In this document: in pieces, positions 1 to 9,166 of the stretch | Layout: the number at the start of each line of letters is the position of its first letter | Position numbering within the stretch: position 1 is the stretch's first letter | Source: Mucilaginibacter sp. | GTDB lineage: Bacteria > Bacteroidota > Bacteroidia > Sphingobacteriales > Sphingobacteriaceae | NCBI RefSeq assembly: GCF_028288105.1 | Contig: NZ_JAQBOI010000085.1 | Span: forward strand, 1 to 35,460 | Direction: 5' to 3' | DNA: 35,460 nucleotides | Notes under the pieces: generated by a model | The model's database searches: none | Seen by the model: only the letters and a program-made list of their open reading frames with translations | Told to the model about the DNA's origin: nothing | Program-made: the position numbers and the translations under genes

Positions 1-1084
1 TTTGTCTGTTAAACTTTCGGCTCACAATTTCCTTGGTTTTATAACCTTCATCTTCAATATTCCCGGCATTTGTAAAATCCAGAATTTTTTTTGTGAGATT
101 TCCCTTCTCTGAAAGGTCAGTAAGGCCGGCATAATCTTTACCAAATATAAATTTACCGGCCTGGTGTGGGTGGCAAATTACTGGTAAGCCGTATACCCCT
201 GCCTCAATTAAAACTGCGCCCAAGGCCTCATTTAAACTAGGTAAAACAAACAGATCAGAAGCTACGTAGGCGTTTGCCAGCTCGGTTTGACTTAAAGTAT
301 GCCACTGTATATCTATGCCTAATTTGGTTGCCTCCTTTTTTAATAAAACCGAATCATTTTCGGGCTGGCCGCATAACAGTAACAATATCTTATTTGAATT
401 TATTGAAGCAATTTCCTTTAAGAGGTAGTCAATGCGCTTATGATGCTTATTCCATGCTGCCACACAAATTATTACAAACTTGTCCTCGGCAATATTCATT
501 TTAAAGCGGGCCCCGGGTTTATCAAGGCTACTATCAGCGTTTAATGATAAGTGCGGGATAACGCAGCATCTTTTCGGATCTACTCCATCGCTAATTGCAT
601 CGTCAAGAGCATACTGGTGCAGAAACACTAAATAATCAAACCTTTTAGCAAAGCTATGGCCAACAGGCGCTCCATCACAAAATATCAATTCATATTTAAA
701 CCCAAATATCTTTCTGAATTTAAGAAGCATATTTCCAAGTGTTGCTTCTTGCAGCCATATAACGTGCGGCGGGTAAAAAAACAAGTGGAACAAAAAGCCG
801 AAGCTGAAAGTAATTTGTTCAAGCCTGCAACCATCATTAATTAATCCTACATTTCTTAAAAATGATGCTACAAATCCATTTCTTGACCAGTTCCAAACAT
901 GTGTTGCTGTTTTAATTTTTCCGCCCGAAAACAATCTTGCATCCAAATCTGTTATATTCTTAACCTCGTCAAACCAGGTGCAACAGGATATTTCAAAACC
1001 TCTTGAAATGTTACCCAATCCTGCGCTTAAAAAAGCAATTTTTATGGGCTTGTAGTCCAGCGGGGGATTTGTGCGTTGTGCCAT
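1..1084 (-). CDS. GT4-like glycosyltransferase (3' end beyond window)
   Basis: Open reading frame starting at an ATG at 1082-1084 and running off the left edge without a stop (about 361 codons visible), so the C-terminus is missing. It probably transfers a sugar from a nucleotide-sugar donor to the growing lipid-linked repeat unit on the cytoplasmic side of the inner membrane. The N-terminal part has an LSAGLGNISRGFE glycine-rich start typical of GT-B enzymes. The C-terminal half carries the GT4 donor-site pattern: FVLPSLNEALGAVLIEAG contains the E-x7-E motif, followed by GLPVICHPHQAG. An ICVAAWNKHHKRIDYLL segment matches the start of a Glycos_transf_1 domain. It lies 28 bases after the exostosin-like gene and is the last visible gene of the polysaccharide operon. 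Donor and acceptor cannot be told from sequence. Confidence 0.85.
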   Translation of the reverse strand, partial: MAQRTNPPLDYKPIKIAFLSAGLGNISRGFEISCCTWFDEVKNITDLDARLFSGGKIKTATHVWNWSRNGFVASFLRNVGLINDGCRLEQITFSFGFLFHLFFYPPHVIWLQEATLGNMLLKFRKIFGFKYELIFCDGAPVGHSFAKRFDYLVFLHQYALDDAISDGVDPKRCCVIPHLSLNADSSLDKPGARFKMNIAEDKFVIICVAAWNKHHKRIDYLLKEIASINSNKILLLLCGQPENDSVLLKKEATKLGIDIQWHTLSQTELANAYVASDLFVLPSLNEALGAVLIEAGVYGLPVICHPHQAGKFIFGKDYAGLTDLSEKGNLTKKILDFTNAGNIEDEGYKTKEIVSRKFNRQ

Positions 1085-1112
1085 ACTTTGCTTACAATTT
1101 GCCAGTCTGGCG

Positions 1113-2090
1113 CTAATTATAAATTACTTTCTTAATCTTATTTATTAATCGCTGGGGTATGGTCCATTTATTATTCCAGTTAAGGCTTAGTGATTTCCAT
1201 CTCTTAAGTTCGGCTTCTTTTGATGTTTTTGGCGTTAGGCGTATCAGCGACAGCAGAGTATTTGCATAGTATTCTTTGATAACATCCTGACAAAAATGTT
1301 CTTGCCAGGCGTTAAATGCTTTTTTACCTAAATCATTTGCCAGATGCTCGTTACGAGAAATAAACGACGACAAAGCTGATATATCCTTCTCTGGATAAAA
1401 TAAAGCGAAATCATTCCAATTCGGCCCCTTTGGTGGTACAAAATCATCGGCTATAATAACGGGGCATTTCCCTAAAGCCATACTTTCATATATTCTATAA
1501 CTTACGGGCGCCCAACCGGCAGGGCAAAGAGAAAATTTTGAAGCTCTAATAAGATTCACATAGGAGATCTTCTCGTCATCATTATGATTAAGCCAGCTAT
1601 CAGTTCTTTCAATACGAAATTCACTTTTTGCTTCTAACAAGCTTACCATCTTTAGCCGTAGGCCGTTAGATTTTGTATTACCTCGCCAACTTGCTAAACA
1701 TGTTGGAGTAACTTCATCAGAGCTTTTTGCAAATACTAAATCATTTGGAAATTGCATATAAGGCACTGCCGCATAAAGGCCCGAATTAAACCTATACTTT
1801 GGAAGGCTTGTGTATAAACCACGAAGCAATCCCGTTGCGCAATCATCCGTATTAATAGTAAAAACTTTTTCGGGATAAGCAGAGATCAAAGCATCCAGCT
1901 CTAAATCTTTTATATACCTAAAGTTTTTAAATGAGTTTTCTTCTTGTATAATAATAGCATCAGCTCTTTCCGGAGTAAATACCTCTTCAATACCCTTCGT
2001 TGAAAGAAGTGTGCTTTTGATACTATCAAGTATTTTTGCATCACTATCAGATAAACCGGATAAGTTTTCATTTATAAAAAAAAGTTTCAT
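1113..2090 (-). CDS. Exostosin-family (GT47-like) glycosyltransferase
   Basis: A 325-residue protein with no signal peptide. The stretch near residues 190-235 (SLCPAGWAPVSYRIYESMALGKCPVIIADDFVPP) has the layout of the exostosin/GT47 C-terminal domain: a conserved CPxG, then RxYExMxxGxxPVIxxD before a proline. Upstream, CLASWRGNTKS resembles the FxGxxR-type segment of the same family. It probably adds one sugar to the repeat unit in the cytoplasm. It sits between two other glycosyltransferases with 47- and 28-base gaps, consistent with one operon. The start is an ATG. The family call is fairly firm; the sugar is unknown. Confidence 0.78.
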   Translation of the reverse strand: MKLFFINENLSGLSDSDAKILDSIKSTLLSTKGIEEVFTPERADAIIIQEENSFKNFRYIKDLELDALISAYPEKVFTINTDDCATGLLRGLYTSLPKYRFNSGLYAAVPYMQFPNDLVFAKSSDEVTPTCLASWRGNTKSNGLRLKMVSLLEAKSEFRIERTDSWLNHNDDEKISYVNLIRASKFSLCPAGWAPVSYRIYESMALGKCPVIIADDFVPPKGPNWNDFALFYPEKDISALSSFISRNEHLANDLGKKAFNAWQEHFCQDVIKEYYANTLLSLIRLTPKTSKEAELKRWKSLSLNWNNKWTIPQRLINKIKKVIYN

Positions 2091-2137
2091 TATTAGATAG
2101 CTATCCCTTTATTTGACTAACCCACGGTATTAGGTGT

Positions 2138-3937
2138 TCAAGGTTTTATATGATACCTCAACTTTATTATAGAATCTATTTTTGCCCATCTGCCCAATCG
2201 TATAAGATAATCAATTTCAGAGGCTGAAGGCATCCCAGACCTACGATTTGGAATATGTAAAGCTTCAAAAACATGATCTATTTTTTTCAGCCATTTAATA
2301 CGGGCTAATAATAAAAGGTTCTTTAATGATCTGATAATACTTCCTGATGTCCTTTTTGGCTGTTCTAAAGAAACTAACACACTTAAGGTTGTTGCGTACC
2401 CTGTTTGTTTACAGGCGGTAAGCATAATACAAAGGTTGTTAACCCAGTCAACAAAACTTACTTTAGGAAGCTGATGAACACTATAGCGGGCCTTTAATTT
2501 ACTTTGTTCAATATAGTTTTCATCGCCTTTATGCTGCAGATAATTAATAACCCAACGGATACGATCAATTTCGGGATGATGAAGGGCAGGGAATTGATTA
2601 GCGCGAATTATTGCCGTGTTTAGGTTTCCCTGGCAAAGCAGAGAAATAATAAAGTAAGCCCACTCTACCGGGTCAGGATCCATGGCCCCGTACGAACCTA
2701 AAGTATTATGTAACGGACCGGTAGCCCAATTAAGCGCTTCATCCGCATTACCTTTATGTAAATTACAGATGGCGAGTTTTAGCTTTGGCTCGCACATCCA
2801 ATGTATATAACTTAAGCATTTAAGATACAAGGCTTCGGCTTCATCATATTTGCCGGCCAGTAATTTCTCATCTGCCTGGTGTATTAGTACTAAGTTTAAT
2901 CCATCACAATTTATGTGTGTATTTTTAATACCTGATGATATTTCTACAACACTTAGGGGTTCGAAAGGGTTCCCTTGAACAATTCTTTGATTAATTTTAA
3001 GGTCTTTATTAAGATTATACCATTGTAAAATCTGATCCCGTTGTTTTAATGTATGTCGCGACTGAACCAACTCATAGCCGGCGTTTGTTATTTTTTCAAG
3101 CTCATCTGTGTTTTTAAACAGATAACTCATTTTATCTAATACATCTTTTTCATCGGCGAATACACAATTCTCCATGTCGACAAAACCAGCAGCTTCAAGG
3201 GATGGTGTTCTTTCTGCAATTAAGCAAGACCGGGAGCCCGGTATCTCAAAATGTTTGCGAACAACCTCTTTAGCCAAGGTGCCACATGCCGGTACAAACC
3301 ACGAGGCATTTATTGTGCGTGCATACTGCTCACCATGAATCATCATTGGTGAATGGTTTTCATATCCCAAATGCGGGAATATCAGTGACGGATAACATTT
3401 AGAAACGATATCATAAATCTTTTGTCGCCATGGATATAATGCATTAATGTAACCGTTAAACAGTACAGGGACTATTTTAGCCTGTCCATAATCCTTGTAT
3501 ACATCACTATCTATAAAATTGGGCCATACAAACAAGTTTTGTGCAAGTTCTGGGGTATGTTCGGCCATTGTGGTGCAAATAGAAAAGAAGGTTTCTATAC
3601 CCCAATGCTCCATATCTGATATAAACCCTACACGGCAATCGCACCATGAATCTCCGTTATGCAATCCTAATTTAGGTATCTCTGGAAAGGCAGATGTGTT
3701 TTTAATAGTTATTTTTTGAGAGATGGAAGATCTATAACCACTTTCAAGAAGAGTTATATCCGGCTGGTATTTTTCGCAGATCTGTTGATAATCACAATTC
3801 TCATTAATTAAGATCACTTCAAAAAATTCCGACAAACACTTAACATGCAGCTGCAAATGCAACTGTAAAAACTTAGGCAAACCTTCATGTTGCCACTGGA
3901 AAAATACTAACCTGGGTTTAGTAGCTTTTTTCTCCAT
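2138..3937 (-). CDS. CgeB-like glycosyltransferase with C-terminal TPR-like region
   Basis: The N-terminal half (about residues 1-310) resembles the CgeB/Glyco_trans_1_2 GT-B family: GLHNGDSWCDCR, FVWPNFIDSDVY, an FNGY segment, then an IPGSRSCLIAERTPSLEAAGF donor-site region and the typical tail VLDKMSYLFKNTDELEKITNAGY. The second half (about residues 350-599) is helical; KLLAGKYDEAEALYLKCLSY followed by KLKLAICNLHKGNADEALNW looks like TPR repeats. Two starts are possible: an ATG at 3935-3937 (599 residues, chosen) and a TTG four codons upstream at 3949. The role is probably addition of a sugar to the repeat unit, with the TPR part as a possible protein-binding platform (inference). It is flanked by glycosyltransferases with about 50-base gaps. 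Confidence 0.75.
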   Translation of the reverse strand: MEKKATKPRLVFFQWQHEGLPKFLQLHLQLHVKCLSEFFEVILINENCDYQQICEKYQPDITLLESGYRSSISQKITIKNTSAFPEIPKLGLHNGDSWCDCRVGFISDMEHWGIETFFSICTTMAEHTPELAQNLFVWPNFIDSDVYKDYGQAKIVPVLFNGYINALYPWRQKIYDIVSKCYPSLIFPHLGYENHSPMMIHGEQYARTINASWFVPACGTLAKEVVRKHFEIPGSRSCLIAERTPSLEAAGFVDMENCVFADEKDVLDKMSYLFKNTDELEKITNAGYELVQSRHTLKQRDQILQWYNLNKDLKINQRIVQGNPFEPLSVVEISSGIKNTHINCDGLNLVLIHQADEKLLAGKYDEAEALYLKCLSYIHWMCEPKLKLAICNLHKGNADEALNWATGPLHNTLGSYGAMDPDPVEWAYFIISLLCQGNLNTAIIRANQFPALHHPEIDRIRWVINYLQHKGDENYIEQSKLKARYSVHQLPKVSFVDWVNNLCIMLTACKQTGYATTLSVLVSLEQPKRTSGSIIRSLKNLLLLARIKWLKKIDHVFEALHIPNRRSGMPSASEIDYLIRLGRWAKIDSIIKLRYHIKP

Positions 3938-3986
3938 GTAAATAAACAATTCTCATAATGAATAAAATCTCATTCTACTTATCACA

Positions 3987-4934
3987 TCAATAACGCCTGT
4001 AAAATCTTCCAATAAATGTTGCAATAAAAGTTTCGGTCTTTTTTTGAAATACATATAAAGTATCGTACAAGCTTATTGGGTAATAAATATTTTTCCAGTA
4101 GTGTTTATCCTGCCTGGATGGTGCATTACCCGATAATGCAGACAAGAAAATTTTCTTTTTCCAGGGTTTAGGCCATCCTGCAGCATGTGACATTGTCCAC
4201 CCTGCACCAACAAAGTCCATTGCTTCGGGCCCCATTTCGCTAATAGGCGATTCGCAACACATTGCTGCTATATTAAAAGAATCCTGGTCAATAGAATAAA
4301 AAGCAGACGTTCTGTCGTAAGCTATAAATGTTGCCGCATCCATGTTGTAGTCTTTTATGGCTACTTCAATTATTTGCGACCAAACTTTAAGAAATTCAAT
4401 GTTTTTTCTGGAAACACCACAAAACCCTGCATTTATATAAGAATGTATTTCCCGTTTAGGTTCTTTGTTCAACATCCTAATTATATCATACCACTCCATC
4501 CGGGTTGGATGGTTAACTGGCATATCATTACTTACTATTTCATGAACCATTGCAACCCCATAAGACATCCATTTTTCATAAAAGGCCCATTTGCATAAAA
4601 CAACTATATCAGGGTCAAAATATGCTAACGCTTCTGCATTTTTTGCCAGCCCATTTAACAGGCTCAGCATAAAACTGGGTTTACAATGCGCTAAATGATA
4701 ATCAGTAACAATTGGTAGAAAATGAACATATAAACCTTCAGCTACTTGTAAGGTCTTAACTCCGGGCCAATCTAAATCTGAGTTATTAATTGCCATTTCG
4801 GCCCATTTAGGTAAGGTACCACGATACCCTGCATAAAAATCGCCACGAAATTCATTTTTGTAAAGTGAATTTATTAATACAGCTACCCCTCTATGAAAAT
4901 GACCTTCAAATACTGTACAAATGGCTGAGGTCAT
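3987..4934 (-). CDS. GT8-like (GT-A fold) glycosyltransferase
   Basis: A 315-residue protein with features of a GT-A retaining transferase. A short N-terminal strand (ICTVFEGHFHRGVAVLINSL) resembles the nucleotide-binding start of GT8 proteins. LAYFDPDIVVL contains a DxD-like metal-binding motif near residue 105. HSYINAGFCGVSRKN is the usual NxG region, DQDSFNIAA is the DQD motif, and SHAAGWPKPWKKK resembles the H-x-x-x-KPW motif near the end of GT8 domains. It would transfer one sugar in the cytoplasm during repeat-unit assembly. It lies 52 bases after the flippase gene. Similarity to characterised members is by motif only, so the donor is open. Confidence 0.7.
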   Translation of the reverse strand: MTSAICTVFEGHFHRGVAVLINSLYKNEFRGDFYAGYRGTLPKWAEMAINNSDLDWPGVKTLQVAEGLYVHFLPIVTDYHLAHCKPSFMLSLLNGLAKNAEALAYFDPDIVVLCKWAFYEKWMSYGVAMVHEIVSNDMPVNHPTRMEWYDIIRMLNKEPKREIHSYINAGFCGVSRKNIEFLKVWSQIIEVAIKDYNMDAATFIAYDRTSAFYSIDQDSFNIAAMCCESPISEMGPEAMDFVGAGWTMSHAAGWPKPWKKKIFLSALSGNAPSRQDKHYWKNIYYPISLYDTLYVFQKKTETFIATFIGRFYRRY

Positions 4935-4986
4935 ACACTAACGTGAATAATTATTTAGGTTGAGATTGTAAACCGATGAAATGCTA

Positions 4987-6288
4987 TCAGATAATCTTTA
5001 ATTGCATTTTATTAATCTTTGAAATACAATAAACAAAGTAAATTATAGCTTCTATAGATGAAACAAATAAGTTAAATTTCAAAACACCGGCCAGCGAAGA
5101 AATGTTTATTAACAAAGCCCCGCATATAATGGCAATCAGTGTTAATGGAATAGAAACGAGCGGGTTAATGGCCCAGTTTCTACTTGTTGCTATTGTAAAT
5201 AACAACCCGGCGAATAAGCTGATACAACTACCGGCCACACTTAAAACAAGCTCTTTTTCTAACCCGAAATAGTTTTTGCCTAATACCCACAATAATTGGG
5301 ATGGGAATATAGATACTATAAGTACTATACTTATAAATAAACCTGTTAGCCCTAATTGTATCTGTATAAATTTCTTTAAAAGAGTTTTCTTATTATTTGC
5401 TAACCGTGCAAAGCGTGGTACTATAAGAGTAGTATAAACAGCACTAAATAAGCCAAGCATCATAGATAATCTTCCAAGGGCGCCTATTTGAGCAACCGCG
5501 GCAGTAGTGCCAAAGATTGAAATAAGCCAGATGGTTATTTGACCGGATAGGCAGTAATAAATAGATCCCGGAAGGATGCGCTTAACAATAGATAATATCT
5601 CTTTTTGTACTGCAGGATCTGGCTTTTGACTCCAGTCGGCATAAGCAGCAGAAATTTTACGCAGGCGGATATTTCCTATAACTTGAGGCAAACTTGCAGA
5701 AAGGATTGCTATATATGCCCACGGAAAAACAAATAGTGTTAACAAAAGCATCAATAAACGGCCTATACTTACACCCACCTGCACTTTTTGTAAAGGTGCA
5801 ATAGTTTGATGGAGCGATGGCCCTACAGTAAGCAGAGTACCTGAAAGAGATGTGAAAAAAGCCGGAACAAGTGCGCCTATAATAAGTATTGATGTTAACC
5901 AACCCGCATTGTGGTGCCTAAGCAGATATAATAAGATGGGAATAGCAATGAATAAACTTGCAACGGCAAATTTCTTTCGCAAATTAAATCCTGTAGCCAA
6001 TACCGAACCCAGCTTTTCTCTATTTTGCCATACTTTACCTCCCTGAGCTAAAACACTACTTGAAATGCCTCCGTCGGCAAGTACAATCATAGTACCAAGC
6101 ATTGCATTGGCTAAAGTATACAACCCATATTGTTGAGTAGGTAGCAAACGTATTACAAGAATCCCCCCAATAAGCCCTAATGCCTGAATTAATAATTGAG
6201 AAGAACCTGTTATAGAAATAAGTTTAGTCCATTCAAGCACCCTGTTATACGAAGGATGTGTATACATTTGCTGGATAAGCGCCCTCAT
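4987..6288 (-). CDS. Wzx-like polysaccharide repeat-unit flippase
   Basis: A 433-residue, strongly hydrophobic protein with about 12-14 predicted membrane segments spread over its full length, matching the oligosaccharide flippase (PST/MATE-like) family in size and layout. The N-terminus (LLIQALGLIGGILVIRLLPTQQYGLYTLANAM) has the characteristic first helix followed by RLLPxxxYGxYxLA, which is typical of Wzx/RfbX proteins. It would move undecaprenyl-linked repeat units from the cytoplasmic to the periplasmic face of the inner membrane for polymerisation. No Wzy polymerase is visible in the window. It is placed between the sugar-modifying genes and the glycosyltransferases, 63 bases after the aminotransferase. 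Confidence 0.88.
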   Translation of the reverse strand: MRALIQQMYTHPSYNRVLEWTKLISITGSSQLLIQALGLIGGILVIRLLPTQQYGLYTLANAMLGTMIVLADGGISSSVLAQGGKVWQNREKLGSVLATGFNLRKKFAVASLFIAIPILLYLLRHHNAGWLTSILIIGALVPAFFTSLSGTLLTVGPSLHQTIAPLQKVQVGVSIGRLLMLLLTLFVFPWAYIAILSASLPQVIGNIRLRKISAAYADWSQKPDPAVQKEILSIVKRILPGSIYYCLSGQITIWLISIFGTTAAVAQIGALGRLSMMLGLFSAVYTTLIVPRFARLANNKKTLLKKFIQIQLGLTGLFISIVLIVSIFPSQLLWVLGKNYFGLEKELVLSVAGSCISLFAGLLFTIATSRNWAINPLVSIPLTLIAIICGALLINISSLAGVLKFNLFVSSIEAIIYFVYCISKINKMQLKII

Positions 6289-6351
6289 AAAAGCAATAAT
6301 GATGTACAGTACAAATAACTTTGTTTTAACATCATATATAATATGTTTTAG

Positions 6352-7503
6352 TTAAATAAGAACTTCCTGAAACTTTTTATGAACCATGCCTAAAAAAGCA
6401 TCGATAACAAATTTTAGATCTCTTTCTTGCATTGGTATGTATAATGGCAAAATAATAGAGTTGTCCTGCAGGTTTTCAGAAACAGGCAAGGTTACATTTA
6501 TTGATTGATCTTTATAGGCCGTTTCTCTATGTGCAGTCATAATGCCTCTTCTGGTGGCAATACCACAATCAAGTAATCCCTGCATTAACGTATTTCTATC
6601 AATGGGGCAACCATTTTTCAAACAAATACAATAAGACTGGTAATTGCTAAAGCATCCCTTTTTTTCTATAGGCAGCTGTATAAACGGTACGTTCTTAAAT
6701 GCTTTGTTATAAGCGGCTGCAATTTTTCTGCGTTCATCAACAATCCAATCTAATTTTTCTAATTGTTTAATGCCAACAGCCGCTTGTATATCTGTCATTC
6801 TGTAATTGTACCCAATTTCAATATGGTCTTCAAAGATCAAATCTTTAGCTTCATGACGAACCCTGTCGTTTACAGACATTCCATGCTGCCGTAAAAGTTT
6901 AAGTCTTTGGTAATAGTCTCCCCTATCGGTTGTGATCATCCCTCCTTCGCCTGTTGTAATTACCTTACGGGGATGAAAGGAAAAGCATACAAGTGAGGAA
7001 TTAGACCCAATTCGGTCTCCTTTATAAGATGATCCTGCGGCACATGCCGCATCTTCAATTAATTTTAAGTTATACTTATTGCACAAAATCCTGAAGGCAT
7101 TAATATTAGCCGGCATCCCCATTTGATGCACAATTAGTATTGCTTTTGTTTTTGGTGTTATCTTCTTTTCGGCGTCAATAGGGTCAATATTATAAGTATC
7201 GCACTCCACGTCAACAAAAATTGGTTTTGCTCCAACGTATCTCACTGCGTTAGCGGTTGCAATGTAACTTAGCGATGGGCATAAAACTTCATCACCCTCG
7301 CCAATTCCCGCAACAATCATAGCTAAGTGTAAAGCGGTAGTACAATTAGATACAGCCACAGCATATTTTGCACCTGTATATAGTGCAAACTTTTTTTCAA
7401 ACTCCTCAACTTTGGGGCCCTGTGTAACCCAGCCGGTAAGTATAGTGTCGTAAGCAGCCTGTGCTTCTGCGTTGGTTAAATAAGGTTTTGCTATAGCAAT
7501 CAT
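6352..7503 (-). CDS. DegT/DnrJ/EryC1/StrS aminotransferase (second copy)
   Basis: PLP-dependent sugar aminotransferase that converts a keto-sugar nucleotide to an amino sugar in the cytoplasm. The PLP lysine is in SFHPRKVITTGEGGM; the phosphate-binding region VSNCTTALHLAM and the EDAACAAGSSYKG segment with its catalytic aspartate are also present, as is the RMTDIQAAVG motif. The chosen ATG (7501-7503) gives 383 residues and begins MIAIAKPYL, the usual family start, 4 bases after the epimerase stop. A TTG at 7533 would add ten residues and overlap the epimerase. With the upstream SDR epimerase and PglD-like acetyltransferase it suggests a second N-acetylated amino sugar. Which carbon is aminated cannot be decided. 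Confidence 0.88.
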   Translation of the reverse strand: MIAIAKPYLTNAEAQAAYDTILTGWVTQGPKVEEFEKKFALYTGAKYAVAVSNCTTALHLAMIVAGIGEGDEVLCPSLSYIATANAVRYVGAKPIFVDVECDTYNIDPIDAEKKITPKTKAILIVHQMGMPANINAFRILCNKYNLKLIEDAACAAGSSYKGDRIGSNSSLVCFSFHPRKVITTGEGGMITTDRGDYYQRLKLLRQHGMSVNDRVRHEAKDLIFEDHIEIGYNYRMTDIQAAVGIKQLEKLDWIVDERRKIAAAYNKAFKNVPFIQLPIEKKGCFSNYQSYCICLKNGCPIDRNTLMQGLLDCGIATRRGIMTAHRETAYKDQSINVTLPVSENLQDNSIILPLYIPMQERDLKFVIDAFLGMVHKKFQEVLI

Positions 7504-7507
7504 ATGA

Positions 7508-8482
7508 TTAAACGGTAAAGGCTTTCTTTTCAAAATACCATTGACTAAGTTCGGTTAGTCCAGCTTCAAGGTCAATGGATGGTTCAAAGTTCAACATCAA
7601 TTTCGCCTTGCTTATATCAGCAAGTCTCCGGCTTACGGGGTTTATCGTATTTTCTTCTTTAAATTGGGGTGTGAGGGTGGAATTGTTCACCTTTAATAAA
7701 ATAGCTAAAAGCTGTTTTAAACTGGTTTCTGTTCTATGACCAACATTAAATACTTCATCTGTTGTGCCAGATAACAATGCGGCAACATTAGCCCTCGCCA
7801 CATCTTTCACATATACAAAATCCATTGTTGTACCACCATCCCCATATATTGCAGGAGCTTTGCCATCGCTAATACAATCTAACCACCTGATCATCACTTC
7901 AGTATATTTCCCATCTGTATCCATCCTGGGGCCATACACATTAAAATATCGCAACGCTACATAATCCAACCCGTACATAAATTTGTAGCTTCTAAACAGT
8001 TGTTCGCCAAATAATTTTGCTCCGCCGTAAAATGTTTGATTGTTATATGGATTATCTGTTTCGGGGGTGGGAAAGTTTTGGGCAAGGCCGTAAACTGATG
8101 CACTTGAGCTGTAAATAACTTTTTTAATTTGATGCCTGGCACATAAATCAGCCACTTCAAAAGTAGATTTGATCATAATGTCAAACCCATCTTGTGGATT
8201 AGCTGCACAAGCGTTGATACGCAATGCTGCCATATGAAATACATAATCTTTGGCTATTATGTGTCCCTCAAGTAATGCTTTGTCCCTTATATCACCCTCA
8301 ATAAATTCAATTTTTGAATTTTCTTTAAAGTTTTTTATGTTTTCAAAACTACCACGGCTTAAATTATCAATGATGGTAATTTTTTCAGGATCGTATTTTA
8401 ATAGTTCTTCTACCACAAAAGAACCGATAAACCCGGCACCACCGGTTATAAGAATTTTACTTCCGTAAATTTTATTATGCAT
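7508..8482 (-). CDS. NAD-dependent nucleotide-sugar epimerase/dehydratase (extended SDR)
   Basis: A 324-residue extended short-chain dehydrogenase. The Rossmann motif GGAGFIGSF is at residues 14-22, IDNLSRG follows the second strand, and the catalytic set is S in YSSSASVYG with Y-x-x-x-K in FYGGAKLFGE. RYFNVYGPRMD and GDGGTTMDFVYVKDVARA are typical of GalE/WbpP-type UDP-sugar 4-epimerases. It likely interconverts a UDP- or dTDP-sugar needed for the repeat unit. The flanking PglD-like acetyltransferase and DegT aminotransferase point to an amino-sugar route, but the protein lacks the length of the large membrane-bound 4,6-dehydratases (PglF/FlaA1 type). Substrate unassigned. Confidence 0.87.
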   Translation of the reverse strand: MHNKIYGSKILITGGAGFIGSFVVEELLKYDPEKITIIDNLSRGSFENIKNFKENSKIEFIEGDIRDKALLEGHIIAKDYVFHMAALRINACAANPQDGFDIMIKSTFEVADLCARHQIKKVIYSSSASVYGLAQNFPTPETDNPYNNQTFYGGAKLFGEQLFRSYKFMYGLDYVALRYFNVYGPRMDTDGKYTEVMIRWLDCISDGKAPAIYGDGGTTMDFVYVKDVARANVAALLSGTTDEVFNVGHRTETSLKQLLAILLKVNNSTLTPQFKEENTINPVSRRLADISKAKLMLNFEPSIDLEAGLTELSQWYFEKKAFTV

Positions 8483-8532
8483 AGTATAGGTTAATGTTTA
8501 GCTATTAAAGTACTGTGTTGCTTAACTCGCGA

Positions 8533-9165
8533 TTAGTTATTTGCGAACGCCAGGCTTCTTGCCGGGTTCCCGGCAACTTTCGAATTTTCAGGGATACTTT
8601 TAACAAGGTTGCTTCCCAGCCCAACGAGTGAGAAATCGCCGATGGTTATACCATTTATAATACTTGTTCCACTTCCTATGTAACAATTATTGCCAATAGT
8701 TGTACCACCGGCAACAACAACATTACTTCCAATAAGGGTATAGTTATTTATAACAACATCATGATGGATAACAGAATTTGGTAAAATGATGATGTGATTA
8801 TTTAGTACTGCATTACTTGTTATAACAGCGCCCGCCATAATTAAACAGTTATAGCCAATCTTTACATTTTTCCCTACAGATGCGGAAGGGTGAATTAAAT
8901 TTATATATCTTAAGTTGGGTATGTTTAATGAGTGGATGGCTTGCGCCCGTTCCATATACGATAAAGAGCTGCCTGGTACGGCCAAAACAAACAATTCGGG
9001 ATATTTATCTAAAATTACCTTTGGAAAAATATCATACTCCATTGACTTTTTTGTAGGATCATCATCTATATAACCAATAAAATCATATTCATCAAAATTG
9101 ATACAATCAAATGCTTCGATCCCATTGCCATTAAAAGGAAAAATTATTAGCTTTTTCTTTTGCAT
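8533..9165 (-). CDS. PglD/NeuD-like sugar acetyltransferase
   Basis: A 210-residue protein of the sialic-acid O-acetyltransferase/PglD type. The N-terminal third is a small Rossmann-like substrate-binding domain (LIIFPFNGNGIEAFDCI, then IGYIDDDP). From about residue 90 onward are hexapeptide repeats of a left-handed beta-helix, for example IHPSASVGKNVKIGYNCLIM and GGTTIGNNCYIG, with the likely catalytic histidine in NSVIHHDVVI. It ends GNPARSLA as in the family. It would N- or O-acetylate a nucleotide-activated amino sugar using acetyl-CoA. Only one base separates it from the upstream aminotransferase, so the two are probably co-translated. Whether it acts on the product of that enzyme or of the second aminotransferase is unclear. 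Confidence 0.85.
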   Translation of the reverse strand: MQKKKLIIFPFNGNGIEAFDCINFDEYDFIGYIDDDPTKKSMEYDIFPKVILDKYPELFVLAVPGSSLSYMERAQAIHSLNIPNLRYINLIHPSASVGKNVKIGYNCLIMAGAVITSNAVLNNHIIILPNSVIHHDVVINNYTLIGSNVVVAGGTTIGNNCYIGSGTSIINGITIGDFSLVGLGSNLVKSIPENSKVAGNPARSLAFANN

Positions 9166-9166
9166 T

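Noticed and set aside
274..844. Two short plus-strand frames (274-504 and 656-844)
   Set aside because: They lie antisense to the GT4 transferase, whose frame is open through the whole region and carries the E-x7-E motif.
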